This document shows, piece by piece, positions 40,979-49,379 of a stretch of 64,000 bases of DNA (its first letter is position 1; each line of letters opens with the position of its first letter). This stretch comes from an uncultured Roseateles sp. (lineage in GTDB: Bacteria; Pseudomonadota; Gammaproteobacteria; Burkholderiales; Burkholderiaceae_C). Location of the stretch: NCBI RefSeq assembly GCF_913777145.1, contig NZ_CAJYPS010000027.1, forward strand, positions 1 to 64,000. Direction: 5' to 3'. The translations under genes were made by a program, and so were the position numbers. A model generated the notes under the pieces. That model had not been told where the DNA came from, did not search any database, and worked only from the letters and a program-made list of their open reading frames with translations.

Positions 40979-41734
40979 TTGTCTGAGCAAAGAAATAGCC
41001 GGGACCTGGGTGAGGGGTTCAGGCAGCATTTCGAGTTGCTGCCAGCGCTGGATGAGGCCAGCAGAAACGAGGTCTACCGGATTCGCCACGAAGTCTACTG
41101 CCGGGACCTGGGCTGGGAACCGCTGCAGCCTAACGGCCTGGAGAAGGACGGCTTCGACGACCAGTCGCTGCACATCCTGCTGCGCCACCAGGCCACGGGC
41201 GAGCCGGTGGGCTGCATACGCCTGATCCTGGCCCGCGACGACGCGCCGGCCGTGCTGCTGCCCTTCGAGAAGAGCTGCGCCGACGTGCTGGACCGCCAGT
41301 ACATCGATCCCGCCGCCCTGCCCCGCGGCAGCATGGCCGAGGTGTCCCGGCTGGCCGTGATGCGCAATTTCCGTCAGCGCAAGGGCGAGAGCAGCAGCGC
41401 CGCCTCCATCTCCGACCCCGACTTCCAGCAGCGCGGCCCGCAGACCCGCTTCCCCTTCATTCCCGTGGGGCTCTACCTGGGTGTGGCCGCGATCGCCAAG
41501 CGCCTGGGGCGCGAGTACGTGTTCGTGCTGACCGAGCCCCGGCTGGCCGAGCACTTCGCCCGCATAGGCTTCAACATCGAGAAGGTCGGCGGCGTCATCG
41601 AGCACCGCGGTGAGCGCCTGCCGTCCATGTTCCGCATCAGCCAGTTCGTGCCCAGCCTGCGGCCCATGATCCGGCCGCTGTACGACGTCATCGAATCCAG
41701 CGTGAACCAGGCCTTCGATGCCGCCGGGCGCTGA
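40979..41734 (+). CDS. PEP-CTERM/exosortase system-associated acyltransferase, TTG start
   Basis: GNAT-like acyltransferase of 251 residues resembling the family annotated as PEP-CTERM/exosortase system-associated acyltransferase: FELLPALDEASRNEVYRIRH, EVYCRDLGWEP, RGSMAEVSRLAVMRNFRQRK, FPFIPVGLYLGVAAIAKRLG. It is distantly like LuxI-type synthases. No ATG is available at the right place; TTG at 40979 is preceded by GAGGAGAG seven nt upstream and is the likely start. No exosortase, PEP-CTERM substrate or EPS gene is seen in the window, so here it is apart from the usual cluster. The downstream lipoprotein gene overlaps it by 17 nt. Confidence 0.82.
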   Translation: MSEQRNSRDLGEGFRQHFELLPALDEASRNEVYRIRHEVYCRDLGWEPLQPNGLEKDGFDDQSLHILLRHQATGEPVGCIRLILARDDAPAVLLPFEKSCADVLDRQYIDPAALPRGSMAEVSRLAVMRNFRQRKGESSSAASISDPDFQQRGPQTRFPFIPVGLYLGVAAIAKRLGREYVFVLTEPRLAEHFARIGFNIEKVGGVIEHRGERLPSMFRISQFVPSLRPMIRPLYDVIESSVNQAFDAAGR

Positions 41735-42221
41735 GACGCCGGCATCCCTGCGGGGGACGGCGGCCGGCCTGCTCGCGCTGGCCCTGCTGGGCGGCTGCGC
41801 CAGCAGGCCACCGGCGGCTCCCACCGGCTGCGAGGTTGCCGGCAACCGCTGCATGGACGCACTGATGCAGGCGCTGGACGACTGGCAACAGGCCTACAAC
41901 GACCGCGATCCGCGCCGGCTGCAGGCGCTGTATGCGCCCGGCGCGGTCATCACCGATGACGAGTACTGGGCCGTGCCACTGTCGGGCCCCGGCCTGCCCA
42001 GCTTCTTTGACGAGATGGTGCAGAGGCCCAGCGCCCGCATGCGCTGGAAGATAGGCCATCTGCAGCTCTTCGGGGATACCGCGGTGCGCTCGGGTGAATG
42101 CGAGTTCGATGAGCAGGTGGAGGGCCGCGTGCTCACCCGCCAGGCCCGCTACAGCCTGGCCTACCAGCACCTAGGCGGCCGCTGGCTGATCGTGCTGCAA
42201 CACCTGACCCTGCACCCCTGA
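41718..42221 (+). CDS. Lipoprotein with SnoaL/NTF2-like domain
   Basis: Protein of 167 residues. LLALALLGGCASRPPAAP is a lipoprotein signal with lipobox Cys. The mature part looks like an NTF2/SnoaL-type cone: LDDWQQAYNDRDPRRLQALY, APGAVITDDEYW, VEGRVLTRQARYSLAYQHLG, WLIVLQHLTLHP. Such domains bind small ligands or support calcium-type sensors; no catalytic residue is obvious. It overlaps the acyltransferase gene by 17 nt and should be co-translated with it. Confidence 0.78.
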   Translation: MPPGAETPASLRGTAAGLLALALLGGCASRPPAAPTGCEVAGNRCMDALMQALDDWQQAYNDRDPRRLQALYAPGAVITDDEYWAVPLSGPGLPSFFDEMVQRPSARMRWKIGHLQLFGDTAVRSGECEFDEQVEGRVLTRQARYSLAYQHLGGRWLIVLQHLTLHP

Positions 42222-42241
42222 GGCCTGCCTGGGCGGCCTCG

Positions 42242-43018
42242 CTAGCTCAGCCCATGGAAGGCCCGCAGGCGGGCCGCCGTGCCGTCGGACTCCAGTGCCA
42301 TCATCGCGGCCGTGAGCCGCGCCACCCGGGCCACCTCCAGCGTCGGCGACACGGCCACCAGCAGCGGCTCGGCCGCGAACACCGCGGGCAGCATGCGCAC
42401 CTCGTCCTGCAGGTGCTCGGCCTGTATCAGTTGCCGGATCATGCCCTCGGACTGATAGAAGAACCGACCGCGGCCGCGCAGCAGCTTGCGCAGGTTCTGC
42501 AGGTGGTCGCTGGCGCCATCGTCCACCCGCAGCCCCGGCTGACGCAGCAGATAGGCCGTGTAGGCCGTGCCCCGCGTGGCCAGCACGACGCCCTGCTCGC
42601 CCAGCGCGCGGATGTCGTCGAAGTCGCGCACCGCATCGACCTCGCGGTCCCCGGCGCGCACGGCCACGCGGTGGCGGGACAGGTAGAGCGCCGGCTGCTC
42701 GATGAAGCGAAAACGCTCCAGCCGGGCGGGGGTCTTGAGCAGCCCGAAAAACAGGTCCAGTGTGCCGGCCGCCAGTTCACGCTCCAAGCGCAGCACCGGC
42801 AGGTATTGATCCAGGCCCTCGAACTGCAGGTCCGGGTCACGCAGCGTCAGTGCGTGCAGGTAGTCCATGCAGAAGCCGGATCGCGGCTCGCCGGGCCGCC
42901 CGAACTTGTGCGGCGCCCCGGCCTCGGCCGCGGTCCGCCAGGCGGCCGCGGGCGATGCGCGGGGCAGTCCCGCCCCCAGCGCGAGCAGGGCGGCAACCAG
43001 GGCGCGGCGTTCACTCAT
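42242..43018 (-). CDS. Periplasmic solute-binding protein-like (SBP_bac_3 type)
   Basis: Protein of 258 residues with signal peptide MSERRALVAALLALGAGLPRA. The body resembles family 3 solute-binding proteins: SGFCMDYLHALTLRDPDLQF, ELAAGTLDLFFGLLKTPARL, FIEQPALYLSRHRVAVRAGD, then LGEQGVVLATRGTAYTAYLL. There is no ABC permease or ATPase nearby, so it may be an orphan binding protein or a sensor-type member rather than part of a transporter. Ligand unknown. Confidence 0.75.
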   Translation of the reverse strand: MSERRALVAALLALGAGLPRASPAAAWRTAAEAGAPHKFGRPGEPRSGFCMDYLHALTLRDPDLQFEGLDQYLPVLRLERELAAGTLDLFFGLLKTPARLERFRFIEQPALYLSRHRVAVRAGDREVDAVRDFDDIRALGEQGVVLATRGTAYTAYLLRQPGLRVDDGASDHLQNLRKLLRGRGRFFYQSEGMIRQLIQAEHLQDEVRMLPAVFAAEPLLVAVSPTLEVARVARLTAAMMALESDGTAARLRAFHGLS

Positions 43019-43069
43019 GACGCGATTATTGAACCCGCCGCGCCCCGGCGGCAGCGGGCCCGGCGGGCC

Positions 43070-46000
43070 TCAGAAGCTGGCCAGCAGCGCGTCCCACTTG
43101 GCCTTGGCCGCCTGCTCGTGGCGGGCCTTCACATGGCCGTAGCCACGGATCTCCTCCGGCACCCGGGCCAGCGCCACCGCGTCGGCCAGCGTGTCGGCAC
43201 TCAGGCGGGCCAGCGCCTTGTCCAGGCCGGCGCGGTAGTCGGCGATCCAGCGGCGCTCCATCTTGCGCTCCTCGGTATGCCCGAACACATCGAAGGCGGT
43301 GCCGCGCAGGCCCTTCAGCCGGGCCAGCAGCGCAAACGCCGGGCGCACCCAGGCACCGAAGGGCCGCTTCAGCAGTTCGCCCTGCGCGTTCTTCTTCGCG
43401 AACAGCGGCGGGGCCAGGTGGTGCACGATCTTGTAGTCGCCCTCGAACTGCGAGGAGATCTTGGCCAGGAAGGCGGGGTCGGTGTGCAGGCGCGCCACCT
43501 CGTACTCGTCCTTGTAGGCCATCAGCTTGAACAGGTAGCGGGCCACGGCCTCTGTCAGCTGGGTGGTGGCGCCCAGCCGCCCTTCAGCGGCGCGCACCTT
43601 GTCGACGAAGGCTCGGTACTCGGCCGCGTAGGCAGCGTTCTGATAGCCGGTCAGGAAGTCCACGCGCTTGGCGATGACCTCATCCAGGCTGGGGCGCTTG
43701 ACCAGCTGGATCACGGCCTGGGCCGCGTACAGCGACTGCACCGCCTTCAGGTCGTGCGCGCAGCGGCGGCCCCACTCGAAGGCGGCCTTGTTGTTGTCGA
43801 TCTGCACGCCATTGAGCTCGATGGCGCGCATCAGCGCGTCGTAGCTCAGCGGCACGCGACCCTGCTGCCACGCGAAGCCCAGCATCAGCGGGTTGGTGTA
43901 GAGCGAGTCGCCCAGCAGCTTGACCGCCACCTCTTCCGCGTCGAACGCGCCCAGGTGGCCCTGGCCCACGGCCTTGCCCAACGCCTGCTCGCAGGCGGTG
44001 CCGGGGAAGCTCCAGTCGGGGTTGTTGACCAGCGTCGCGGTGGGCGAGCCGTGGGTGTTCAGCGCCACGAAGGTGCGGCCCTCGCGCATCACGGCCAGCG
44101 TGGTCTTGTTGGCCGCGACGATGGCGTCGCAGGCAATCACCAGATCGGCCTCGGCCGTGCCGACCTTGGTGCAGTGGATGGCCTCGGGCGTGTTGGCGAT
44201 CTGGATGTGGCTCCAGGTCGCGCCGCCCTTCTGCGCCAGGCCCGCGGCGTCCTGCGTGATGACGCCCTTGCCCTCCAGGTGGGCGGCCATGCCCAGCAGC
44301 TGGCCTATGGTGATGACGCCGGTGCCGCCCACGCCCGCGACGACGATGCCCCAGGCGCTTTCGGCGTTCGGGATCACCGGCCGCGGCAGCGCGCCCAGCG
44401 CGGCGTCGAAGGGGCTCTTGCGGCCGTCCTTCTTGGGCTTCTTCAGCTCACCGCCCTCGATGGTGACGAAGCTGGGGCAGAAGCCCTTCACGCAGGAGAA
44501 GTCCTTGTTGCAGGTGTTCTGGTTGACCTGGCGCTTGCGGCCGAACTCGGTCTCCAGCGGCTCGATGGACAGGCAGTTGGACTGGATGGAACAGTCGCCG
44601 CAGCCCTCGCAGACCGCCTCGTTGATGACGGTGCGCTTGGCCGGGTCCACCAGCTTGCCGCGCTTGCGGCGGCGGCGCTTCTCGGTCGCACAGGTCTGGT
44701 CGTAGATGATGGCCGTGGTGCCGGCGATCTCGCGGAACTGGCGCTGGAGGTCGTCCAGCTCGTCGCGGTGGTGCACGGTCACGCCCGGCGCCAGCGCCAC
44801 GCCCTCGTACTTGGGCGGCTCGTCGGTGACGATGACCAGCTTCTTCACGCCCTCCGAGATCACGCTGTTCATGATCTGGATGACGCTGTGGCCCTCGGGG
44901 CGCTCGCCGACCGTCTGGCCGCCGGTCATCGCGACCGCGTCGTTGTAGAGGATCTTGTAGGTGATGTTCACGCCCGCGGCGATGCTCTGGCGTATCGCCA
45001 GGATGCCGCTGTGGAAGTAGGTGCCGTCGCCCAGGTTGGAGAAGATGTGCTTCTCGTTGGTGAACGGCGCCTGGCCCACCCAGGGCACGCCCTCGCCGCC
45101 CATCTGCGTGAAGGTGGCGGTGTTGCGGCCCGGCATCCAGGTCACCATGTAGTGGCAGCCTATGCCGCCCACCGCACGCGAGCCCTCGGGCACGCGGGTG
45201 GAGGTGTTGTGCGGGCAGCCCGAGCAGAACCAGGGCGTGCGGTCGGCGCCACCGGCGGTCTGCTCCTCGGCCTTCAGCGAGGCCTCCTTGGCATCGATGA
45301 CCGCCAGGCGCGCGTCCAGGCGGGCGCGGATGTCGGCGTCCACGCCCAGCTTCTTCAAGCGCTTGGCGATGGCCCGCGCGATCAGCGCCGGCGTCAGGTC
45401 GGCCTGCGGGCGCAGCAGCCAGTGGTCGCTGGGGTTGGGCACGCTCCATTCGCCGCCCTCACCGTCGCCGGCGTCGAACTTGCCCAGCACATTGGGGCGC
45501 ACATCGGGGCGCCAGTTGTAGAGTTCTTCCTTGACCTGGTATTCGATGATCTGGCGCTTTTCCTCGACGACCAGGATCTCCTGCAGGCCCTTGGCGAACT
45601 CGCGCGCCACCTGGGCTTCGAGCGGCCACACCACGTTGACCTTGTGCAGGCGTATGCCGATGCGGCGGCAGGTGTCGTCGTCCAGGCCCAGGTCGTGCAG
45701 CGCCTGACGGGTGTCGTTGTAGGCCTTGCCGCTGGTGATGATGCCGAAGCGGTCGTTCGGCCCCTCGATCACGTTGTAGTTCAGGCGGTTGGCGCGGATA
45801 TAGGCCAGCGCGGCATACCACTTGAAGTTCATCATCCGCGACTCCTGCTCCAGCGGCGGGTCGGGCCAGCGGATGTGCAGGCCGCCCGGCGGCATCTGGA
45901 AGTCCTCGGGCAGGATGATGTTCACGCGGTCCGGGTCCACGCTGACCGAGGCCGAGCTCTCGACGATCTCCTGGATGGTCTTCATGCCGGCCCACAGGCC

Positions 46001-46612
46001 GGAGAAGCGGCTCATCGCGAACGCGTGCAGGCCCATGTCCAGGATGTCCTGCACGCTGCTGGGGAAGAAGGTGGGGAAGCCCACCGCCTTGAACACGTGG
46101 TCGCTCTGGTGCGCCGCGGTGGAGCTCTTGGCGATGTGGTCGTCGCCGGCAATCGCGATGACGCCGCCATGCTTGCTCGTGCCCGCCATGTTGGCGTGCT
46201 TGAACACGTCGATGCAGCGGTCCACCCCCGGCCCCTTCCCGTACCAGAGACCGAACACGCCGTCGAAACGGGCCTTCTCGGGGAACAGGTCCAGCTGCTG
46301 CGTGCCCCATACCGCGGTCGCGCCCAGTTCCTCGTTGACGCCGGGCTGGAACACGATGTTCTGCTTGGCCAGATGCTTCTTGGCCGCCCACAGCGCCTGG
46401 TCATAGCCGCCCAGCGGCGAGCCGCGGTAGCCGCTGATGAAGCCGGCGGTGTTCAGCCCGGCCATCGCGTCGCGCGTGCGCTGCAGCATGGGCAGGCGCA
46501 CCAGCGCCTGCACGCCGCTCATGAAGGCGCGGCCCGCGTCCAGCGCGTATTTGTCGTCCAGCGTGACGGTCTGCAGGGACTTCAGCACGTGATCGGGCAG
46601 AGGGGCATTCAT
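43070..46612 (-). CDS. Indolepyruvate ferredoxin oxidoreductase, fused type
   Basis: Single-chain IOR of 1180 residues that oxidatively decarboxylates aryl-2-oxo acids (from Trp, Phe, Tyr) to acyl-CoA using thiamine diphosphate and Fe-S clusters. The N-terminal part (GFISGYRGSPLGGYDQALW, VNEELGATAVWGTQQ) and the TPP-binding part (FCSGCPHNTSTRVPEGSRAV, GGEGVPWVGQAPF) are joined to a 4Fe-4S region (VCEGCGDCSIQSNCLSIEP, CNKDFSCVKGFCPSF) and the gamma domain (GVGGTGVITIGQLLGMAAHL). It lacks a separate alpha/beta arrangement, as in other proteobacteria. An Lrp-family regulator is divergent 220 bp away and probably controls it. Confidence 0.93.
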   Translation of the reverse strand: MNAPLPDHVLKSLQTVTLDDKYALDAGRAFMSGVQALVRLPMLQRTRDAMAGLNTAGFISGYRGSPLGGYDQALWAAKKHLAKQNIVFQPGVNEELGATAVWGTQQLDLFPEKARFDGVFGLWYGKGPGVDRCIDVFKHANMAGTSKHGGVIAIAGDDHIAKSSTAAHQSDHVFKAVGFPTFFPSSVQDILDMGLHAFAMSRFSGLWAGMKTIQEIVESSASVSVDPDRVNIILPEDFQMPPGGLHIRWPDPPLEQESRMMNFKWYAALAYIRANRLNYNVIEGPNDRFGIITSGKAYNDTRQALHDLGLDDDTCRRIGIRLHKVNVVWPLEAQVAREFAKGLQEILVVEEKRQIIEYQVKEELYNWRPDVRPNVLGKFDAGDGEGGEWSVPNPSDHWLLRPQADLTPALIARAIAKRLKKLGVDADIRARLDARLAVIDAKEASLKAEEQTAGGADRTPWFCSGCPHNTSTRVPEGSRAVGGIGCHYMVTWMPGRNTATFTQMGGEGVPWVGQAPFTNEKHIFSNLGDGTYFHSGILAIRQSIAAGVNITYKILYNDAVAMTGGQTVGERPEGHSVIQIMNSVISEGVKKLVIVTDEPPKYEGVALAPGVTVHHRDELDDLQRQFREIAGTTAIIYDQTCATEKRRRRKRGKLVDPAKRTVINEAVCEGCGDCSIQSNCLSIEPLETEFGRKRQVNQNTCNKDFSCVKGFCPSFVTIEGGELKKPKKDGRKSPFDAALGALPRPVIPNAESAWGIVVAGVGGTGVITIGQLLGMAAHLEGKGVITQDAAGLAQKGGATWSHIQIANTPEAIHCTKVGTAEADLVIACDAIVAANKTTLAVMREGRTFVALNTHGSPTATLVNNPDWSFPGTACEQALGKAVGQGHLGAFDAEEVAVKLLGDSLYTNPLMLGFAWQQGRVPLSYDALMRAIELNGVQIDNNKAAFEWGRRCAHDLKAVQSLYAAQAVIQLVKRPSLDEVIAKRVDFLTGYQNAAYAAEYRAFVDKVRAAEGRLGATTQLTEAVARYLFKLMAYKDEYEVARLHTDPAFLAKISSQFEGDYKIVHHLAPPLFAKKNAQGELLKRPFGAWVRPAFALLARLKGLRGTAFDVFGHTEERKMERRWIADYRAGLDKALARLSADTLADAVALARVPEEIRGYGHVKARHEQAAKAKWDALLASF

Positions 46613-46768
46613 GGGCTTGTACTCCTGGGTGACCCAGCGTCACGCCCTCTTGAGGCCCGCGCCGGTCTTGTGATGGATCCCGCCCCGTGGGGCCGGACAG
46701 ATCAGTGTAGGGAAAGGCCCGCGCGCGATGCTTTCTCCTTTGCTCGCCAAGCGGTGCTTTACGGCAAT

Positions 46769-46785
46769 ATCCTTTCCCAAAGGAT
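46769..46785 (+). promoter_or_regulatory. Inverted repeat in the IOR-Lrp intergenic region
   Basis: ATCCTTT (46769-46775) and AAAGGAT (46779-46785) around CCC, in the AT-rich part of the 220-bp divergent region. It is a candidate operator for the Lrp-type regulator. The AT-rich sequence GAGAAAATATTCGTTTC follows at about 46791-46807. Confidence 0.4.
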
Positions 46786-46832
46786 CAGATGAGAAAATAT
46801 TCGTTTCAATAAGCCGGAACCCAGGGCAAACC

Positions 46833-47330
46833 ATGAGCACCCCCGAGGCGACACCGCAGGCGCTGGACCGCTACCACATTGCGTTGCTGGCCGAGTTGCA
46901 GCGCGACGCGCGCCAGTCCAACGCGGAGCTGGCCCAGCGCATAGGCCTGTCGGCCGCGCCCACCTGGCGGCGCGTGAAGTGGCTGGAGGAGCAGGGCTAC
47001 ATCACCGGCTACCGCGCGGAGCTGGACCGCCGCAAGATAGGCCTGGGCGTGCTGGCCTTCGTGCGGGTGGACACCGAGCGCAGCGCCGCCACCGCCACCA
47101 AGGCGCTGGAGGACGAAATCCGCCGCCTGCCCGAGGTCATTGCCTGCCACTACATCTCGGGCGCCGGCACCTTCGAGCTGCAGGTGATGGCCACCGACCT
47201 GGACGCCTTCTCGCGCTTCTCCATCAACACCCTGCTCAAGCTGCCCAATGTGAAGGACATCCACACCAGCTTCTCGCTGGGCGAGATCAAGGCCGGCGGC
47301 GCGCTGCCGCTGGGGCATCTGAGCGACTGA
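46833..47330 (+). CDS. Lrp/AsnC family transcriptional regulator
   Basis: Regulator of 165 residues. The N-terminal helix-turn-helix is LQRDARQSNAELAQRIGLSA with PTWRRVKWLEEQGYITGY, and the C-terminal RAM (amino-acid-binding) domain runs from about residue 70 (IGLGVLAFVRVDTER, VIACHYISGAGTFELQVMA, LPNVKDIHTSFSLGEIK). It is divergent from the IOR gene; control of aromatic 2-oxo acid oxidation in response to an amino acid is the simplest reading. The ATG at 46833 is used; upstream codons in frame cross the AT-rich regulatory region. Confidence 0.93.
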   Translation: MSTPEATPQALDRYHIALLAELQRDARQSNAELAQRIGLSAAPTWRRVKWLEEQGYITGYRAELDRRKIGLGVLAFVRVDTERSAATATKALEDEIRRLPEVIACHYISGAGTFELQVMATDLDAFSRFSINTLLKLPNVKDIHTSFSLGEIKAGGALPLGHLSD

Positions 47331-47397
47331 CGTGAATAGCCACGAGCGTCGGCACCGCGGTGCCTGCACACAATGGTCACTCACGACAGGAGTCGCG

Positions 47398-47673
47398 ATG
47401 GACTACACCTTGGCAATCCTGGCACTGCTGGGCGTCGGCATCGTCGCATCACTGCAAGGCATTTCTCGCCGGCTGGCCGTGATGCAGGCCCGGCAGGAAG
47501 CGCTGCTGCGCCACCTCGGGTTGCTCGGTGGCGAACCCAGCGACGCGGTGCGTGAACTCGCGCGCGACCCCAAGCGGCGCATCGACGCCATACGCCTCTA
47601 CCGCCAGGAAACCGGCAAGGAGCTGAAGGAAGCCGTCGACACCATCGACCAGCTCTCCGAGACTCGGCGCTAG
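47398..47673 (+). CDS. Small membrane-anchored protein with L7/L12 C-terminal-like domain
   Basis: Protein of 91 residues. The N terminus is one membrane helix (MDYTLAILALLGVGIVASLQ), followed by a short linker and a region resembling the C-terminal domain of ribosomal protein L7/L12: DPKRRIDAIRLYRQETGKEL and KEAVDTIDQL. The same fold turns up in several unrelated small proteins. AGGAG lies seven nt before the ATG. It sits between lrp (67 bp) and a metallophosphoesterase gene (4 bp), so it is probably co-transcribed with the latter. Function unknown. Confidence 0.75.
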   Translation: MDYTLAILALLGVGIVASLQGISRRLAVMQARQEALLRHLGLLGGEPSDAVRELARDPKRRIDAIRLYRQETGKELKEAVDTIDQLSETRR

Positions 47674-47677
47674 GAAC

Positions 47678-48424
47678 ATGCGATTCGCCCTCCTCTCCGA
47701 CATCCACGGCAACCTGCCCGCGCTGGAGGCGGTGGTCGCCGATATGGCGCGGCGCCCTGTGGACCAGGTGCCGTGCCTGGGCGACCACCTCTCCGGCCCG
47801 CTGCTGCCGCTGCAGACCGCGCACTACCTGAGGCAGAAACAGGCCGAAGGCTGGCTGCTGCTGGCGGGCAACCACGAGCGCCAGATCCTCGAATGGACGC
47901 CCGCGCGCGGCGGCGCATCCGACGGCTTTGCCCGTGCGCAGCTGGGCCAGCCCGAGCTGGACTGGCTGCGTACGCTGCGCCCGGTGCACGAGTTCTCGCC
48001 CGAGCTGCTGCTGTGCCATGGCACACCGCGCCACGACAACGAGTTCTTCCTGGAGAGCGTGCGCCACGGCGAGCTGCTGCTGGCGCGGCCCGAGGAAATC
48101 GCCGAGCGCCGCGCGGGCCGGACCCACGCGGTGATCGCCGGCGGCCACAGCCATGTGCCGCGCTGCCTGCGCCAGCCCGACGGCCAGTTGCTGGTCAACC
48201 CCGGCAGCGTGGGCCTGCAGGCCTACATCGACCACGAGCCCGAGTTCTGCACCATGCAGCTGGGCACGGTGGACGCGCAGTACGCGGTGCTGGAGCGCAC
48301 GCCCACGGGCTGGCGCTGCGAACACCACCATGTGGGCTACGACTTCGAGGCCATGGCCCGGTTGGCCGAGCGCAACGGCCAGCCGGCCTGGGCGCCGTGG
48401 CTGCGCCGCGGCCATGTCGCCTGA
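47678..48424 (+). CDS. Metallophosphoesterase (YfcE/MJ0936-like)
   Basis: Calcineurin-like phosphoesterase of 248 residues with the complete two-metal site: MRFALLSDIHGNLPALEAV (DIH), VPCLGDHLSG (GD), LLAGNHERQI (GNHE), AGGHSHVPRC (GHSH). NPGSVGLQAYIDHEPEF is the usual C-terminal motif. This group contains phosphodiesterases and diadenosine tetraphosphate-like hydrolases; the substrate is unknown. Starts four bp after the L7/L12-like gene. Confidence 0.9.
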   Translation: MRFALLSDIHGNLPALEAVVADMARRPVDQVPCLGDHLSGPLLPLQTAHYLRQKQAEGWLLLAGNHERQILEWTPARGGASDGFARAQLGQPELDWLRTLRPVHEFSPELLLCHGTPRHDNEFFLESVRHGELLLARPEEIAERRAGRTHAVIAGGHSHVPRCLRQPDGQLLVNPGSVGLQAYIDHEPEFCTMQLGTVDAQYAVLERTPTGWRCEHHHVGYDFEAMARLAERNGQPAWAPWLRRGHVA

Positions 48425-48464
48425 GCTGCAGCGCCGGCCCCGGGCCATCGGTTAGCCTCGGCCG

Positions 48465-49361
48465 ATGTCCACCGCGCTGCCCACCCGCCACCTGCTGCTG
48501 GCACTCGCCGTCGTCACGATCTGGGGCAGCAACTTCGTCGTCATCAAGATCGCGCTGCACGTGATGCCGCCCATGCTGCTGGCAGCGCTGCGCTTCACGC
48601 TGGCCTTCCTGCCCGCCTGCCTGCTGCTGCCGCGCCCCGCGGTGCGCTGGCGCAATCTGGCGGCCTACGGGCTGTTCACCGGCACCGCGCAGTTCAGCCT
48701 GCTCTATCTGGCGATGCGCAGCCAGATCTCGCCGGGCCTGGCCTCGCTGGTGATCCAGACCCAGGTGTTCTTCACGCTGGGCCTGGCCGTGTGGCTGGCC
48801 AGGGAGCGGGTGCGCGGCCTGCAGTGGCTGGGTCTGGCGCTGGCCGCCGCCGGCCTGGGCGTGATCGCCGCCCACACCGACGGCAGCACCACGCCGCTGG
48901 GCCTGCTGATGGTCATGGGGGCGGCCTTCTGCTGGGCCTGCGGCAATCTGGTGGGCAAGCGCGCCGGTGCGGTCAACATGCTGGCCTATGTGGTGTGGAG
49001 CAGCGCGTTCGCGGTGCCGCCGCTGCTGGTGCTGGCGGTGCTGGTGGACGGGCCCGCGCAGATCGCCCACGCACTGGCCACGGCCGACGCGCTGACCTGG
49101 GGCGCGGTGGCCTGGCAGGCCGTGGCCAACACGCTGTTCGGCTACGGCCTGTGGAGCTGGCTGCTGTCGCGCCACCCGGCCGGCCACATCGTGCCGCTGG
49201 CACTGCTGGTGCCGGTGGTGGGCATGGCCACCTCGGCGCTGTGGCTGGCCGAGCCCCTGCCCGTCTGGAAGCTGGGCGCCACCGCGCTGGTGCTGGGCGG
49301 CCTGGCCATCAACCTGTTCGGCCCGCGGCTGCTGTCGGGGTGGCGGGCACGCCAGGGCTGA
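48465..49361 (+). CDS. eamA: EamA-like amino-acid metabolite exporter
   Basis: DMT-superfamily transporter of 298 residues, ten predicted helices in two repeats. Similarity to E. coli EamA, an exporter of O-acetylserine and cysteine, is visible throughout: VVTIWGSNFVVIKIALHVMP, PGLASLVIQTQVFFTLGL, AFCWACGNLVGKRAG and VPLALLVPVVGMATSALWLA. The start MSTALPTRHLL at 48465 is the only good ATG. Co-directional with the flanking genes (gaps 40 and 18 bp). Confidence 0.9.
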   Translation: MSTALPTRHLLLALAVVTIWGSNFVVIKIALHVMPPMLLAALRFTLAFLPACLLLPRPAVRWRNLAAYGLFTGTAQFSLLYLAMRSQISPGLASLVIQTQVFFTLGLAVWLARERVRGLQWLGLALAAAGLGVIAAHTDGSTTPLGLLMVMGAAFCWACGNLVGKRAGAVNMLAYVVWSSAFAVPPLLVLAVLVDGPAQIAHALATADALTWGAVAWQAVANTLFGYGLWSWLLSRHPAGHIVPLALLVPVVGMATSALWLAEPLPVWKLGATALVLGGLAINLFGPRLLSGWRARQG

Positions 49362-49379
49362 GCGCTCTATGCTGGCGCC

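Noticed and set aside
42254-46792. A 1512-codon open frame on the plus strand
   Set aside because: It is wholly antisense to the IOR gene and to the solute-binding protein gene. Its translation is rich in Arg, His, Gln, Ala and Leu without domains, as expected from the complement of GC-rich codons.
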